From: Niastella koreensis GR20-10
GTDB taxonomy: Bacteria > Bacteroidota > Bacteroidia > Chitinophagales > Chitinophagaceae
Direction: 5' to 3'
Assembly: GCF_000246855.1 (NCBI RefSeq)
Contig: NC_016609.1
Location: forward strand, 5,468,744 to 5,532,743
DNA length: 64,000 nt
Part shown: positions 43,217 to 52,131 of the stretch, one piece after another
How the letters are laid out: each line of letters opens with the position of its first letter
Position numbering within the stretch: the stretch's first letter is position 1
The notes under the pieces: model-generated
What the model was told of the DNA's origin: nothing
The model's database searches: none
Seen by the model: the letters and a program-made list of their open reading frames with translations, nothing else
Position numbers and translations under genes: made by a program

Positions 43217-43654
43217 TTATTCCCCTCGATTGTACCAATCCTGGTAGTTCACCGAGGTATCCTGCGGAATATCATCTTCCTCATAGCGATCGGCGCTTTT
43301 CAAAGCCCACAGATAGGATTCACTACCTGGTTTATGAATAAATAACCGTTGAGGTGAGTTCTCATCGTCCATCATATAAGACAGCTGAAAAATATCGCCG
43401 CTCTCAAATACAATGAAGCAGATGTCATAATCATTACGAACCGATAGAATTTTCAAATTCCCATTCTTGTTATTCAATGAGTAATTTAATTCTGTCAGTT
43501 GTTTTTCATCTATCGTAACATTCAAATTATATGCAAAAAAGATCCCGTCATACAAGAGTGCATTTTTATTTTCCCTGTTATAGAACACTAAATGCAATCC
43601 CCTGTTTTTGGAGTCTTTAACAAAAATATTAGTAAACTCTTTTGGACATGCCAT
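43217..43654 (-). CDS. Hypothetical protein (145 aa), family not recognised
   Basis: A soluble, acidic 145-residue protein without signal peptide or membrane segment. It alternates short beta-strand-like stretches (LHLVFYNREN, GNLKILSV, YDICFIVFES, DIFQLSYMMDDE), which would fit a compact beta-rich fold, with a charged C-terminal tail (SADRYEEDDIPQDT). The gene and the flanking 43007-43216 are A/T-richer than the neighbours, which may mark acquired DNA. It reads toward the sigma gene but 210 nt separate them. An immunity-protein-like size and charge is noted, but no partner toxin is present. Confidence 0.5.
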   Translation of the reverse strand: MACPKEFTNIFVKDSKNRGLHLVFYNRENKNALLYDGIFFAYNLNVTIDEKQLTELNYSLNNKNGNLKILSVRNDYDICFIVFESGDIFQLSYMMDDENSPQRLFIHKPGSESYLWALKSADRYEEDDIPQDTSVNYQDWYNRGE

Positions 43655-43728
43655 GGTAACCTGGTTGAAATTTCCCCAATAAATTCAAAAATTAATAATT
43701 CTACAAGCTTTACTTATCTTTCCGATCG

Positions 43729-43736
43729 TATTTTTG
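43729..43736 (+). promoter_or_regulatory. -7 box of the glutaminyl cyclase gene
   Basis: TATTTTTG fits TAnnTTTG exactly, 25 nt before the ATG. No clear -33 TTTG at 17-23 nt upstream. Confidence 0.35.
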
Positions 43737-43761
43737 AAAGCTTAGCACATATTACGATATT

Positions 43762-44592
43762 ATGAAGAAAGTACTTTTTGCAGCTATCGTTATACTGACC
43801 GCCCTGGCTGCCTGTAATGATCATACCGATGCAGGCACTAATAATACCGGGGAAACCAATAATAACGCCAATGCAGCCCCTCCGGTCATTCAATATGCGG
43901 TAGTTAACAAATACCCTCATGACACTGCCTATTTTACCGAAGGCCTGGAGTTCCATAATGGCCAGTTGTTCGAGAGTTCGGGCGGCAATGCCGATGAAAG
44001 CCCCTACCCCTCCGAACTGGGCATAGCCGATCTGAAAACCGGTAAGGTCACTTCCAAAGTTAAACTGGATAAAACCAAGTATTTCGGCGAAGGCATTACC
44101 TTTTTTGGAGATAAACTGTACCACCTCACCTGGACCAGCGGTACCGGCTTTGTATACGACGCCAATACGTTCAAACTCATAAAAGAATTCAAGATCCCTG
44201 CCAAGGAAGGCTGGGGACTTACCCACGACAGTACCCACCTGATCATGAGCGACGGCAGCAGCAACCTGTATTATCTTACCCCCGACTCGTTAAAAATAGC
44301 CAACATTCTGCGGGTAACCGATAACAACGGCCCCATTACCAATATAAACGAGCTGGAGTATGTAAACGGGTTTATTTACGCCAACCAGTGGGAAACGAAT
44401 TACATCCTCAAAATTGACCCCGGCACAGGCAGTGTAGTAGGAAAGATCAACCTGGAAAACCTGCAGAAAGAAGCGGCCTCGCTGCGTCCAGGCGCCGATG
44501 TACTGAACGGCATTGCCTATAACAAAGAGACCAACCAATTTTTGGTTACAGGTAAAAGATGGCCGTTCCTTTATGAAATAAAAGTGCAGTAA
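43762..44592 (+). CDS. Glutaminyl-peptide cyclotransferase, lipoprotein
   Basis: A 276-residue protein of the plant/bacterial beta-propeller glutaminyl cyclase family. The signal ends in the lipobox LAAC (residues about 15-18), followed by a low-complexity Asn/Thr-rich spacer. The propeller carries the family blocks KYPHDTAYFTEGLEF, LFESSGGNADESPYPSELGIADLKTGKV, FGEGITFFGDKLYHLTW, KEGWGLTHDSTHLIMSDGSSNLY, NELEYVNGFIYANQWETNYILKIDP and VLNGIAYNKETNQFLVTGKRWPFLYEI. It converts N-terminal Gln to pyroglutamate on exported proteins (EC 2.3.2.5), which is frequent in Bacteroidota because many signal peptides are cut just before Gln, as in several proteins of this window. Confidence 0.9.
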   Translation: MKKVLFAAIVILTALAACNDHTDAGTNNTGETNNNANAAPPVIQYAVVNKYPHDTAYFTEGLEFHNGQLFESSGGNADESPYPSELGIADLKTGKVTSKVKLDKTKYFGEGITFFGDKLYHLTWTSGTGFVYDANTFKLIKEFKIPAKEGWGLTHDSTHLIMSDGSSNLYYLTPDSLKIANILRVTDNNGPITNINELEYVNGFIYANQWETNYILKIDPGTGSVVGKINLENLQKEAASLRPGADVLNGIAYNKETNQFLVTGKRWPFLYEIKVQ

Positions 44593-44632
44593 ATTATTGT
44601 ACTGGTTGTTTTAACCGGCAGTTGCAAATAAC

Positions 44633-44703
44633 AAGTTTCAGGTTCCAGGTTTCAGGTTATGCAGGGGTTTGCCCCCAAAGCCTGCAACATGGAACCTGTA
44701 ACA
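44633..44703. repeat. 7-nt-period inverted repeat (AGGTTTC family) between convergent genes
   Basis: Left arm (44633-44659) of AGGTTTC/AGGTTCC heptamers, a GCAGGGG...CCCCAAAG centre, and right arm (44681-44703) of CCTGCAA/CATGGAA/CCTGTAA units. It lies between the glutaminyl cyclase and methyltransferase 3' ends and stops one base before the methyltransferase stop. Confidence 0.85.
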
Positions 44704-45603
44704 TTATTTACCGATCACATAGATCAGCGAACTGCACTGTTCTTTATGGAAGAGGGTGTTAAGATTGGAGATTCCACCCATAATACCGCCTTTAAGCACG
44801 CTTTGTCTTCCGGTTTTGTATTTCTCGCTCAGCATGCTTACATAAAAACTATCGAACCACATGGGTTTTACCGAACGTAATGTGAGGCCATGTTTTTCGA
44901 CCAACTGCCGCATAGATTCCGGTGAGAAATGATACAGGTGACGGGGCACATCCCAGGCGGCCCAATTCTCACCATATTTGGAAGCGTCGAGGCTGGTATA
45001 GTTGGGAACGGCGATGAAGAGCGCGCCCTGTGGACGCAGCAATTCCTTCAGCCGGTACATATATTCATTCAACAGGTGCACATGCTCCAGCACATGCCAC
45101 ATGGTAATAATATCAAAATTGCCTAAAGCAGGATCGAAGAATTTATCGGGGGGATATACGTGCAAGCCATACTGCTTAACGGCATTTTGCCGGGCCACTT
45201 CACTGGGTTCAACTCCTTCTACCACCCAGCCATGCTGCCGCATATGGTCCATAAAAGAACCTATACCACAACCAACGTCCAGCAGGCGGGGCATGCTTTC
45301 GGCGTTGGTATAGGATTGTACCAGTTTCCTTTTATTTTTCAAACTACGTTCGCGCACACTGAGGTATAACCTGTTCACCAGTCCTTTGCTGGTATTACTG
45401 TGTGAAATATAGTCTTCCGATTGATAATATGCGGCTATATCATCCTGTTGGGGTACGTCCTGCGTAAAACGCAAAGTACAACGGCTGCATTCCCAGATCT
45501 CAAACGTTTTATGCGATACGGTATGGTCTTTCGCTGCCAATACGCGCTTTATGTCAGACGAACCGCAGGCAGGGCAGTTAGTATAGTGTATAGGTGACGA
45601 CAT
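44704..45603 (-). CDS. Class I SAM-dependent methyltransferase with N-terminal zinc-binding Cys motif
   Basis: A 299-residue methyltransferase. Residues 9-43 contain CPACG and CSRC, a likely structural zinc ribbon. The Rossmann domain has motif I RLLDVGCGIGSFMDHM (about residues 107-122), the acidic motif II residue in VEGVEPS and motif IV in FDIITMWHVLEHVHLL. The layout (zinc ribbon plus methyltransferase and a C-terminal helical part with WAAWDVPRHLYHFSPES) is that of methyltransferases linked to sugar or lipid biosynthesis, such as those in polysaccharide clusters. The acceptor is unknown. It stands in the same direction as the CCDC81-HU gene, 54 nt away. Confidence 0.85.
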   Translation of the reverse strand: MSSPIHYTNCPACGSSDIKRVLAAKDHTVSHKTFEIWECSRCTLRFTQDVPQQDDIAAYYQSEDYISHSNTSKGLVNRLYLSVRERSLKNKRKLVQSYTNAESMPRLLDVGCGIGSFMDHMRQHGWVVEGVEPSEVARQNAVKQYGLHVYPPDKFFDPALGNFDIITMWHVLEHVHLLNEYMYRLKELLRPQGALFIAVPNYTSLDASKYGENWAAWDVPRHLYHFSPESMRQLVEKHGLTLRSVKPMWFDSFYVSMLSEKYKTGRQSVLKGGIMGGISNLNTLFHKEQCSSLIYVIGK

Positions 45604-45657
45604 CAGATTTTTAATGCCTGCAAAGAAAAGAAAGAATCCCTTTAGTTTAAAAGAAAA

Positions 45658-46362
45658 TTAAGGTGCTGCATTGATCTGCTGGTGATTTCCGGCGGCAGAA
45701 GTAACAAATCCGCTCTTATACACCCTAAAAAAGATCAATCCCAGCGCCACTGCGGCTAAGAAGAGGGCAAAAAACCACCAGCCTCTCTTTTTCGGCTTCT
45801 CTTCTTCCCAGGGATACTGATAGGGCTCGTTGGGATTGGGAGCCTGTTCCTCGCCCGGCGCTACATTGTTCTCCTCTGCCGTGGCAGCGGGTGCAGCGTC
45901 TATATTAGAGATCTTGCGGGTCACTTCCTGGTCGCCCACCAGCATGGTATGCTGGGTGTGGGTATGTATAACGCGATTGGCCGGCGTTGGTTCCTGCATA
46001 CTGGGTATGCGGCCGGCTGATTCAAATACAATTTCTCCTGATATGTCTTTTTTGAGGGTGCCTATGCCAGCCCACTCAATCACCTGTCCTTCGCGCAATT
46101 TGCTGCGCAGTTCATAGGCCCATTCATTATACCATTTAATGGCTTCATAATCGGCAATGTTCTGCTGCTTGGCCAGATAGGTGAAAAAATCCTTATCCGG
46201 GGCATCAAAATATTTATCAAAACGGAAATGATAGTCAGGGGGGAGAATACGACGGTTCACAAAGTCAGTTTGCGCCGGAATGCGCTCAATATACATTGAA
46301 CCCAGCCCAGGAATACTGATGCTTTTATGTTGAAGCAGATAACTTACCAGCACATTATTCAT
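45658..46362 (-). CDS. Membrane-anchored HU domain protein (HU-CCDC81 type)
   Basis: A 234-residue protein. Residues 1-60 fit the bacterial CCDC81-like HU domain (VLVSYLLQHKSISIPGLGSMYIER), and residues about 61-130 look like a second HU half (DYEAIKWYNEWAYELRSKLREGQVIEWAGIGTLKK). A Pro/Glu/Asn-rich linker follows, then a transmembrane segment at about 197-215 (GWWFFALFLAAVALGLIFF) and a short periplasmic tail. These proteins are predicted to tie DNA, or another ligand, to the cell envelope; in many Bacteroidota they carry a periplasmic SPOR domain, which is missing here. Neighbouring genes give no operon-based clue. Confidence 0.82.
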   Translation of the reverse strand: MNNVLVSYLLQHKSISIPGLGSMYIERIPAQTDFVNRRILPPDYHFRFDKYFDAPDKDFFTYLAKQQNIADYEAIKWYNEWAYELRSKLREGQVIEWAGIGTLKKDISGEIVFESAGRIPSMQEPTPANRVIHTHTQHTMLVGDQEVTRKISNIDAAPAATAEENNVAPGEEQAPNPNEPYQYPWEEEKPKKRGWWFFALFLAAVALGLIFFRVYKSGFVTSAAGNHQQINAAP

Positions 46363-46447
46363 AATAATATCCTTTGTTTACTTCTGCAAAGAACAAAAAT
46401 TTTCCGGTAATGGAAACACAAAATACGTAAAACCTTTATCCCCAGAA

Positions 46448-46532
46448 CAGCTGAAAGCTAAAAGCCGAAAGCCTAAAGCAAAATACCAGGTTCGTTGCTT
46501 TAGGCTTTCGGCTTTATCCTTTGGGCTTTTGC
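46448..46532. repeat. 7-nt-period inverted repeat (AAGCYGN family) at the barrel gene 3' end
   Basis: A perfect 21-bp stem pairs 46461-46481 with 46495-46515 (loop 13). Left units are AAGCCGA/AAGCTGA, right units GGCTTTC/GGCTTTT. The right arm ends 3 nt before the stop of the gene at 46535. Confidence 0.93.
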
Positions 46533-46534
46533 CT

Positions 46535-48199
46535 CTATTTTGTATTAAATGAATAAGTTAGGCCGCCCATAAAGCTGAAGCCAAATACATGGTATTGGTT
46601 CCAGCGCTGGTAATCCTGATTTAACAAATTATTAAGCTGCACCCACAAATTAAAGTTCTTTGTGATCTTATACTCCACGCCTGCATTCAGGTCAAAGGCT
46701 TTATCGCCTTTAAAGCTGTCGCCATTTTTGCCGAGGTACCTGGGTTTGTTCCAGGCCCACAGTTCAGTGTAAAAGAACAGGTCTTTCACCATCTGCCAGT
46801 GAACGGCGGCGTTAAATTCCACTGGAATTAAACCATAGGCATCTTTTTCCTGCTTCAGATTATAGTAACTGTTCCAGGTAAGTCCGGCGGTAGCGCTGAA
46901 CTCCTCACCAATGGTATAACCCAGCTCTCCATGTATTTGCAGGTTGTTCATCTTTGGCTCGTAGCGGATCAGGAAGTTTTTGCCGGTAGAATCGGTTACA
47001 AAATTATTCACGAACAAAGGCATGTTGTGATAAGTGATCACCCCTATTTTGGTTGAATAAGAGAAATGGTCGCCCAATGATCCTTTGATGCCGCCATACA
47101 TTTCAATGGTTCGGGTATTCATCAGGGTATCGGGCTGTGCCAGGAATGGATTAATAGATGCCAGTCGCTGGTATGAACCTTTTTGATAGCCCCCTACCCA
47201 ACCCAGTTGCAGGGTAAATTTCTTGTCGTCGGTAGTGATATCGGCCATGATATCGGGCAACATATGAAAATCCTTATTGTCCCAGATTGGCAAAATACCG
47301 GCATGCAAAAACACATTATCGGTTTTAAGCGACAAGGCGGCTGCTAACTGGTATAAATTATTCTGGATAGTTGTTTTATTGCTTTTATCGCCAAACTTGT
47401 AATTGGTGAGGTCGGCAGTAGCGCCCAGGCCAAAAGCGAATTTCTCCCCAAAGGTTTTCTCCAGTGGCAGGTTCACTACTGTATTGGTCTCGCTTCCTTT
47501 TGGTGTGTTGCTGATGTTATCGCTGAAGCCGCTTACTTTAATGCTCGGGTGATAATTCAATCCATATTCAGTGGGCGCAATATTGCGGAAATCGATTTTC
47601 CCTTCAATGGTTTGAAAGCGCTGTCTCAGATCGTCTTTAGTATAGATGCTCTTCAACGAATCGGGCTGGAACCCATATAAATAATAATCATCGCTGCGGA
47701 AACCCAAACGGCCATTCCACTCCAGGTTCTTATTGGTTTTATAGGTAGCTGCGGCGCCTACACTGGTTTGACTGTTCTTTTGAAACGGCAGATCGCCTTT
47801 TGAGGTATAGTGATTGGCAAATAAATTAAAGAAGGTTTGTTTGCCATCGCCAAAGCTGAACCCGGCTTTTATATAGGGCTGATGTATATTACCTATACCT
47901 GCTTTTATATAATTGCTGTATTGCCAGCTATTGATGGAATCTACTTTCAACGCCACGGGGTTTACACCTGCGGGCTGATAACTGAAAAATAAATTCTGTG
48001 AAGGTATATTGTAAATGAGCCTGGGTTTGGTAGTATCTACCGCGGGCTCGGTTGCATTAAAATTGATCTTCGATGCTTCCCGTAATACCGGTTTAAACTG
48101 AGAGGTTACATCAATGGTCTTTCCTTTATTGGGCTCCTGCGCCTTTGCAGTGGTAAGAGTACCAGTTAAGAAAACTATTGCTATAAATTGTTTATTCAT
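46535..48199 (-). CDS. Outer-membrane beta-barrel protein, TonB-receptor-like without plug
   Basis: A 554-residue protein with a signal peptide (residues 1-20, cut before QEPNKG). The mature part starts with a short segment (GKTIDVTSQFKPVLREASKINF) and continues as amphipathic strands rich in aromatic residues (YTSKGDLPFQKN, NKNLEWNGRLGFRSDDYY, EFSATAGLTWNSYYN). The end, FNLWVQLNNLLNQDYQRWNQYHVFGFSFMGGLTYSF, is typical of TonB-dependent receptor barrels. No plug domain is visible. It follows the TPR gene on the same strand, a pairing often seen in Bacteroidota (TPR lipoprotein or periplasmic protein plus barrel), suggesting joint assembly. Confidence 0.78.
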   Translation of the reverse strand: MNKQFIAIVFLTGTLTTAKAQEPNKGKTIDVTSQFKPVLREASKINFNATEPAVDTTKPRLIYNIPSQNLFFSYQPAGVNPVALKVDSINSWQYSNYIKAGIGNIHQPYIKAGFSFGDGKQTFFNLFANHYTSKGDLPFQKNSQTSVGAAATYKTNKNLEWNGRLGFRSDDYYLYGFQPDSLKSIYTKDDLRQRFQTIEGKIDFRNIAPTEYGLNYHPSIKVSGFSDNISNTPKGSETNTVVNLPLEKTFGEKFAFGLGATADLTNYKFGDKSNKTTIQNNLYQLAAALSLKTDNVFLHAGILPIWDNKDFHMLPDIMADITTDDKKFTLQLGWVGGYQKGSYQRLASINPFLAQPDTLMNTRTIEMYGGIKGSLGDHFSYSTKIGVITYHNMPLFVNNFVTDSTGKNFLIRYEPKMNNLQIHGELGYTIGEEFSATAGLTWNSYYNLKQEKDAYGLIPVEFNAAVHWQMVKDLFFYTELWAWNKPRYLGKNGDSFKGDKAFDLNAGVEYKITKNFNLWVQLNNLLNQDYQRWNQYHVFGFSFMGGLTYSFNTK

Positions 48200-48236
48200 T
48201 TGAATAATGATAATTCGTTTGAAATCGTGAATCGGA

Positions 48237-48276
48237 ATTGTGAGTTGTCAGTTGTGAGTTGTGAGTGGGGTCGCGA
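48237..48276. repeat. AGTNGTS heptamer arm with TCGCGA end
   Basis: Four heptamers (GTGAGTT-, GTCAGTT-type) end in GAGTGGGGTCGCGA (48263-48276). The same tail (GAGTGGGTTCGCGA) ends the related arm at 54019-54065. Confidence 0.8.
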
Positions 48277-48330
48277 CGTGGTAACATTTCTCAATATTTT
48301 CTACTTCCACTCATTTCATCCTTCGCCCTT

Positions 48331-48402
48331 TATCAACTTGTTAACTTGTCAACCCTATCAACTCTCCTGATCAACTCGTCAACTGGTTAACTGGCCAACT
48401 AG
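48331..48402. repeat. TCAACTNG octamer arm at the TPR gene 3' end
   Basis: Seven to eight octamers (TCAACTTG, TTAACTTG, TCAACTCG, TCAACTGG). The last unit supplies the TAG stop of the TPR gene (48399-48401). Single polarity, no left partner nearby. Confidence 0.9.
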
Positions 48403-51400
48403 CCACCCACCTTACTATTCTTCTTCTCTTCCTCCTGCGCTATTTTAAGCTTCCGATCCGCTTCCTGCCGCAGGTCTTCGAGCTTGGCATTATCTACAAT
48501 ACTTTGGTACGTGGCCTTGGCATTGAAATAATCTTTTTCCTTCAGGTACACATCGCCCAGTAACAAATAGGCTTTGGTTACCCAGGTTTCGTAGGAACCT
48601 GATTTGTTCACCACTTCAAACGCCGCTTTCTCGGCATCGCTCAGTCGGTCCTGCACAAAGAAACAATTGGCAATTTCATACCGCGCTTCTGCCCCATAGG
48701 CCGATTTGTTCAACGATACAACCTGGCGGTAATAACTGATGGCCTGATCGTATTGATTGGATGTTTGGAATGATTTGGCGATGGCCATATTTGCAATCAC
48801 TTTATCGTCGGACCCGATGCCTTTCTGCGTTAACAGGTCTTTGGCATTGGTAACGGCGTCATTCCATTTTTGAAGCTGGAACTGGCTGCGCAGCAGGCCA
48901 CGCATAGCTTCCAGTTTGTTCTCCTGTGAGGTGGCAAACTCTTTCAGTTTGGTAAAATATTTCTCCGACTTCTCATAATTCTTCAGTTCAAAAAAGTTCA
49001 GGCGCGCCGCATTCAGCAAAGCTTTCTCCCCAAATTTATTGGGCACCAGGTCTGACAATTTCTCATACCCTTCGGCGGCTTTTGCATAATCTTTTGCGTT
49101 ATTATAAATTTCGCTCTTGTAGTACAAAGCTTCCAGGGCAAACTTGCCATCGGGAAAACGGGTAAGATATTCCTCAAATTTCTTGGCTGCCACGGGGAAG
49201 TTGCCATTGTTGAATTGCACTTCGGCCTGCTGGTACATCAGTTCATCTTCCTGGTTGCTGGTAATTTCCTTACCCATTGAGCGGGCAAAGGCTACGTAAT
49301 CACTTGTTTTGCCCTGTTCTACATAAATGATCCGCGCATTCTCCAGGGCAGCATCCGCTTCCGGTGAATTGGGAAACTGCTGCAGTACGGTAGTGTATTG
49401 TTTTAGCGCTTCATTATCGTTATTCAGGTTGTAATTAGCGATCCCCATTTTCAAATATGCCTTTGGCTTCAGGGATGAAAGCGGGTCGCTGATCACATTC
49501 TTTAAGTAAGGAATGGCTTCGCGGAACTGTTCAGCCGCGATATAGGTATTAGCCACTTCCATATTGGCATCGGCCGATAAATTCGATTGCGGGTAACGAC
49601 GGCTGATGGTAGCCAGCAGGTTGATCTTTTCTTTTTCATTGCTCACCCCGGTGATCATGGCTTTTTGAAAGGTAGCATAGTCGCCTGCCGCCCAGCTGTA
49701 ACTGATCACTTTGTCGTACATGGCCAGCGCCTGTTTGAAATTGCGGTTCATATAATAACAATCCGCGCTGCGTACATAAGCATCCTGCTCCAGCGTACCG
49801 GCATTGATCTTCGGGTCTTTCACCACTTTCTCAAAAAATCCCAGCGCCTGGTTATAGTTCTCTCTTTTCAAAAAGCAATACCCCAGGTTGTAATTGGCAT
49901 TGGCCGGGTTTATTTCTATATATGAAATGGGACGTTTCAGGTATTCAAAATAGTAGCGAATGGCATCATCCAGCTTGTTCAGGCGGTAGGAGATCTCGCC
50001 TTTCCAGAAATCTATTTGTGGTAATACGCCGGTATTGTTCGCGTCGGCCTCGGCTTTAGTAAGCAGGTCATTGGCGCTTACCAGCATGCCATCGTTTATT
50101 AATTCAGTGGCCCGGCCGTATAAAACAACCGGGTATAATTTGCGGGCATTGGGCGATGGGTTCTTTACGCTTTCCAGTAAGGTGAGGGCGTCTTTATAGT
50201 TATTGGTGCTGGCCAGCATATTTACCAGCAGCTCCTTGGCTTCGTTGGTGTATTCCGATTGCGGATACTTGTTCAGAAACTCCTGTAACTCGTCCAGCGC
50301 CACATCCTGATAACCGAGCTCGTACGATAATTTGGCGTAGTTGTATTGCGAAACTTCCTGTTGTTTGGCATTGCTGCTGTTGCGGGCGCACATCAGGAAA
50401 GCGTTGCGGGCATTGGCTTTTTGCCCGGTTTTTAAATAGGCGTCACCCAGCAGGTACATAGCGTTCTGCGCCAGGGAGTCTTCTTTTCCGCTGATCTGTT
50501 TGAACCCGTTTATGGCCTTATTCCAGTTCTTCGCTTCATAGTAACAATACGAGAGCTCGTAAATATCTTCGCGTTTTACACTGTCGGCCTTGTTCACATA
50601 GGTTTCCAGGTAAGGCAGGGCTTTATCGAATTGTTTTTTCTCAAAATAGGCATGCCCCACCATCTGGCGCATCTGATTTTCATACGTGAGGTTGCCTCTC
50701 TTCAATTTTGCTTCGGCATATTGCAGGGCCTGTTCTTTTTGCCCCAGCGAGTATTTGATACCGGCAATGTAAAAGGGCACTACTTTTCCATACGTGGGGT
50801 GATCTTCCACCACCGAAAAGGCAGTGAGCGCATCGTTGTAGCGCTTTTCGTAAAAACAAATAAAGCCGTAATAGTAGTTGGCATCGGCATAGTTGGGATC
50901 GTTTTTATCCTGCCTGATGACATCAAACTTTGGTTTGGCTTTATCATATTGTTTTAACGTAAAGTATACATATCCCTGGTGAAACTTCATATCGGCCACT
51001 TCGCGGTTGCTGAGGTTGGCGATGGAGGTAGTTTCATATAAAGAACCGGCTGCAGCCAGGTCGTCTTTACGGAAATAGTATTCCGCCAGGTGAAAACTCA
51101 TCATTTGCACCCGGGCCACATTATCTTCCGTTTCAATAAATTTTTGTGCCTGCACTACGGCGCCTTCCTCATTTTGCTTCAACGCACAAACGATGGTGTA
51201 GTACTTTATTTCCTGATAGGTAATAGCCTGGCTACTACGGTCGGCAGATGTTTGTTGTGATTGCAGGTCTTTTAAAAGTGGATATGCCAGACTGTATTGC
51301 TCCCGTTGGTAGAACTCTTTAGCTTGCTTGAAAGTTGCCTGGGGATCTGTTAATTCACGGGTTTGCTGGGCATAGGAAAAATGAAAAAGACCTAAAAGGG

Positions 51401-51425
51401 TTATGAGAGCTGTCGTTTGTTTCAT
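48399..51425 (-). CDS. Large tetratricopeptide-repeat protein (1008 aa), exported
   Basis: A 1008-residue protein with a signal peptide (about residues 1-19, FHFSYAQQ). Most of the mature part is a series of TPR and TPR-like helical pairs, many with the DKALPYLETYVNKA or DAIRYYFEYLKRP pattern, and Tol-Pal-like YbgF blocks toward the C-terminus (ADANMEVANTYIAAEQFREAIPYLKNV). The last residues (RQEADRKLKIAQEEEKKNSK) form a charged helix. TPR arrays bind other proteins, here in the periplasm. It is transcribed with the barrel gene downstream. Function is unknown; the order suggests a barrel/TPR pair for outer-membrane or secretion work. Confidence 0.85.
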   Translation of the reverse strand: MKQTTALITLLGLFHFSYAQQTRELTDPQATFKQAKEFYQREQYSLAYPLLKDLQSQQTSADRSSQAITYQEIKYYTIVCALKQNEEGAVVQAQKFIETEDNVARVQMMSFHLAEYYFRKDDLAAAGSLYETTSIANLSNREVADMKFHQGYVYFTLKQYDKAKPKFDVIRQDKNDPNYADANYYYGFICFYEKRYNDALTAFSVVEDHPTYGKVVPFYIAGIKYSLGQKEQALQYAEAKLKRGNLTYENQMRQMVGHAYFEKKQFDKALPYLETYVNKADSVKREDIYELSYCYYEAKNWNKAINGFKQISGKEDSLAQNAMYLLGDAYLKTGQKANARNAFLMCARNSSNAKQQEVSQYNYAKLSYELGYQDVALDELQEFLNKYPQSEYTNEAKELLVNMLASTNNYKDALTLLESVKNPSPNARKLYPVVLYGRATELINDGMLVSANDLLTKAEADANNTGVLPQIDFWKGEISYRLNKLDDAIRYYFEYLKRPISYIEINPANANYNLGYCFLKRENYNQALGFFEKVVKDPKINAGTLEQDAYVRSADCYYMNRNFKQALAMYDKVISYSWAAGDYATFQKAMITGVSNEKEKINLLATISRRYPQSNLSADANMEVANTYIAAEQFREAIPYLKNVISDPLSSLKPKAYLKMGIANYNLNNDNEALKQYTTVLQQFPNSPEADAALENARIIYVEQGKTSDYVAFARSMGKEITSNQEDELMYQQAEVQFNNGNFPVAAKKFEEYLTRFPDGKFALEALYYKSEIYNNAKDYAKAAEGYEKLSDLVPNKFGEKALLNAARLNFFELKNYEKSEKYFTKLKEFATSQENKLEAMRGLLRSQFQLQKWNDAVTNAKDLLTQKGIGSDDKVIANMAIAKSFQTSNQYDQAISYYRQVVSLNKSAYGAEARYEIANCFFVQDRLSDAEKAAFEVVNKSGSYETWVTKAYLLLGDVYLKEKDYFNAKATYQSIVDNAKLEDLRQEADRKLKIAQEEEKKNSKVGG

Positions 51426-51597
51426 TCCAGTGTCCTTAAGGTGATAGGTAAAACTTCGTAAAGGTTCTAAATATTTTACCTTAAACCAAACATCGTTCCA
51501 AACAGTTGTGGATAAGTAGGGGTATTAACAATTCTTTTTAATACTAAATGTGAAAAAAACAAATCCCCTATTTTTGAGCTACCTTAAAAACGAACTC

Positions 51598-52005
51598 ATG
51601 AAAAGACTATTGAGCACCGCCTGTTCTGAAACATCCTTTAACATTGCCGCACTGGTGATCCGGGTAACTTTCGGTTTACTGCTCCTTCTCAATCATGGAA
51701 TTGACAAACTGCAGAATTTTGCCAAATACAGGGTTAGCATAGCCGACCCGTTCCATATTGGTGGGATGCCAACGCTGATGCTGGTTCTTTTTGCAGAAGT
51801 GTTTTGCACCGTATTTATGGTGCTGGGACTGTTCACCCGTATTATGGCCATTCCCGTTGTGATCAACTTTGCAGTAATTGTTTTCCTGGTTAATAAAAGC
51901 TATGATGTGCATCATGAATCCGGCGTTCTTTTCTTTGCCGCCTTCTTAAGTGTTTTATTAATGGGCCCCGGTAAATACAGCATCGATGGTGCTATGGGGA
52001 AATAA
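51598..52005 (+). CDS. DoxX family membrane protein
   Basis: The start is taken at ATG 51598 (MKRLLST), giving 135 residues; a GTG 48 nt earlier is also in frame. Four hydrophobic segments are visible (IAALVIRVTFGLLLLLNHGIDKL, LMLVLFAEVFCTVFMVLGLFTR, AIPVVINFAVIVFLV and ESGVLFFAAFLSVLLMGPGKYSIDG), the last with the GPGKYSID motif typical of DoxX. DoxX proteins are inner-membrane proteins linked to redox and detoxification; the substrate is unknown. The gene is followed closely by a heptamer hairpin at 52010. Confidence 0.82.
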   Translation: MKRLLSTACSETSFNIAALVIRVTFGLLLLLNHGIDKLQNFAKYRVSIADPFHIGGMPTLMLVLFAEVFCTVFMVLGLFTRIMAIPVVINFAVIVFLVNKSYDVHHESGVLFFAAFLSVLLMGPGKYSIDGAMGK

Positions 52006-52009
52006 AATA

Positions 52010-52131
52010 GTGAGTTGTCAGTAGTCAGTAGTGAGTAAGTTTCCGATTGTTCGGGAGTCTGAATAATAGCGAGCCCACTCACTACTGACTACTCACTACT
52101 CACCCTTCACAATTGACAACTCACCACTCAT
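52010..52131. repeat. 7-nt-period inverted repeat (AGTNGTS family) between DoxX and thioesterase genes
   Basis: Left arm 52010-52038, right arm 52076-52131. A perfect 17-bp stem pairs 52020-52036 with 52077-52093. The right arm runs up to the thioesterase start codon at 52132. Confidence 0.92.

Noticed and set aside
43008..43247. Plus-strand frame of 79 codons
   Set aside because: It begins opposite the start of the sigma gene, is antisense to the hypothetical gene at its end and has no recognisable features.
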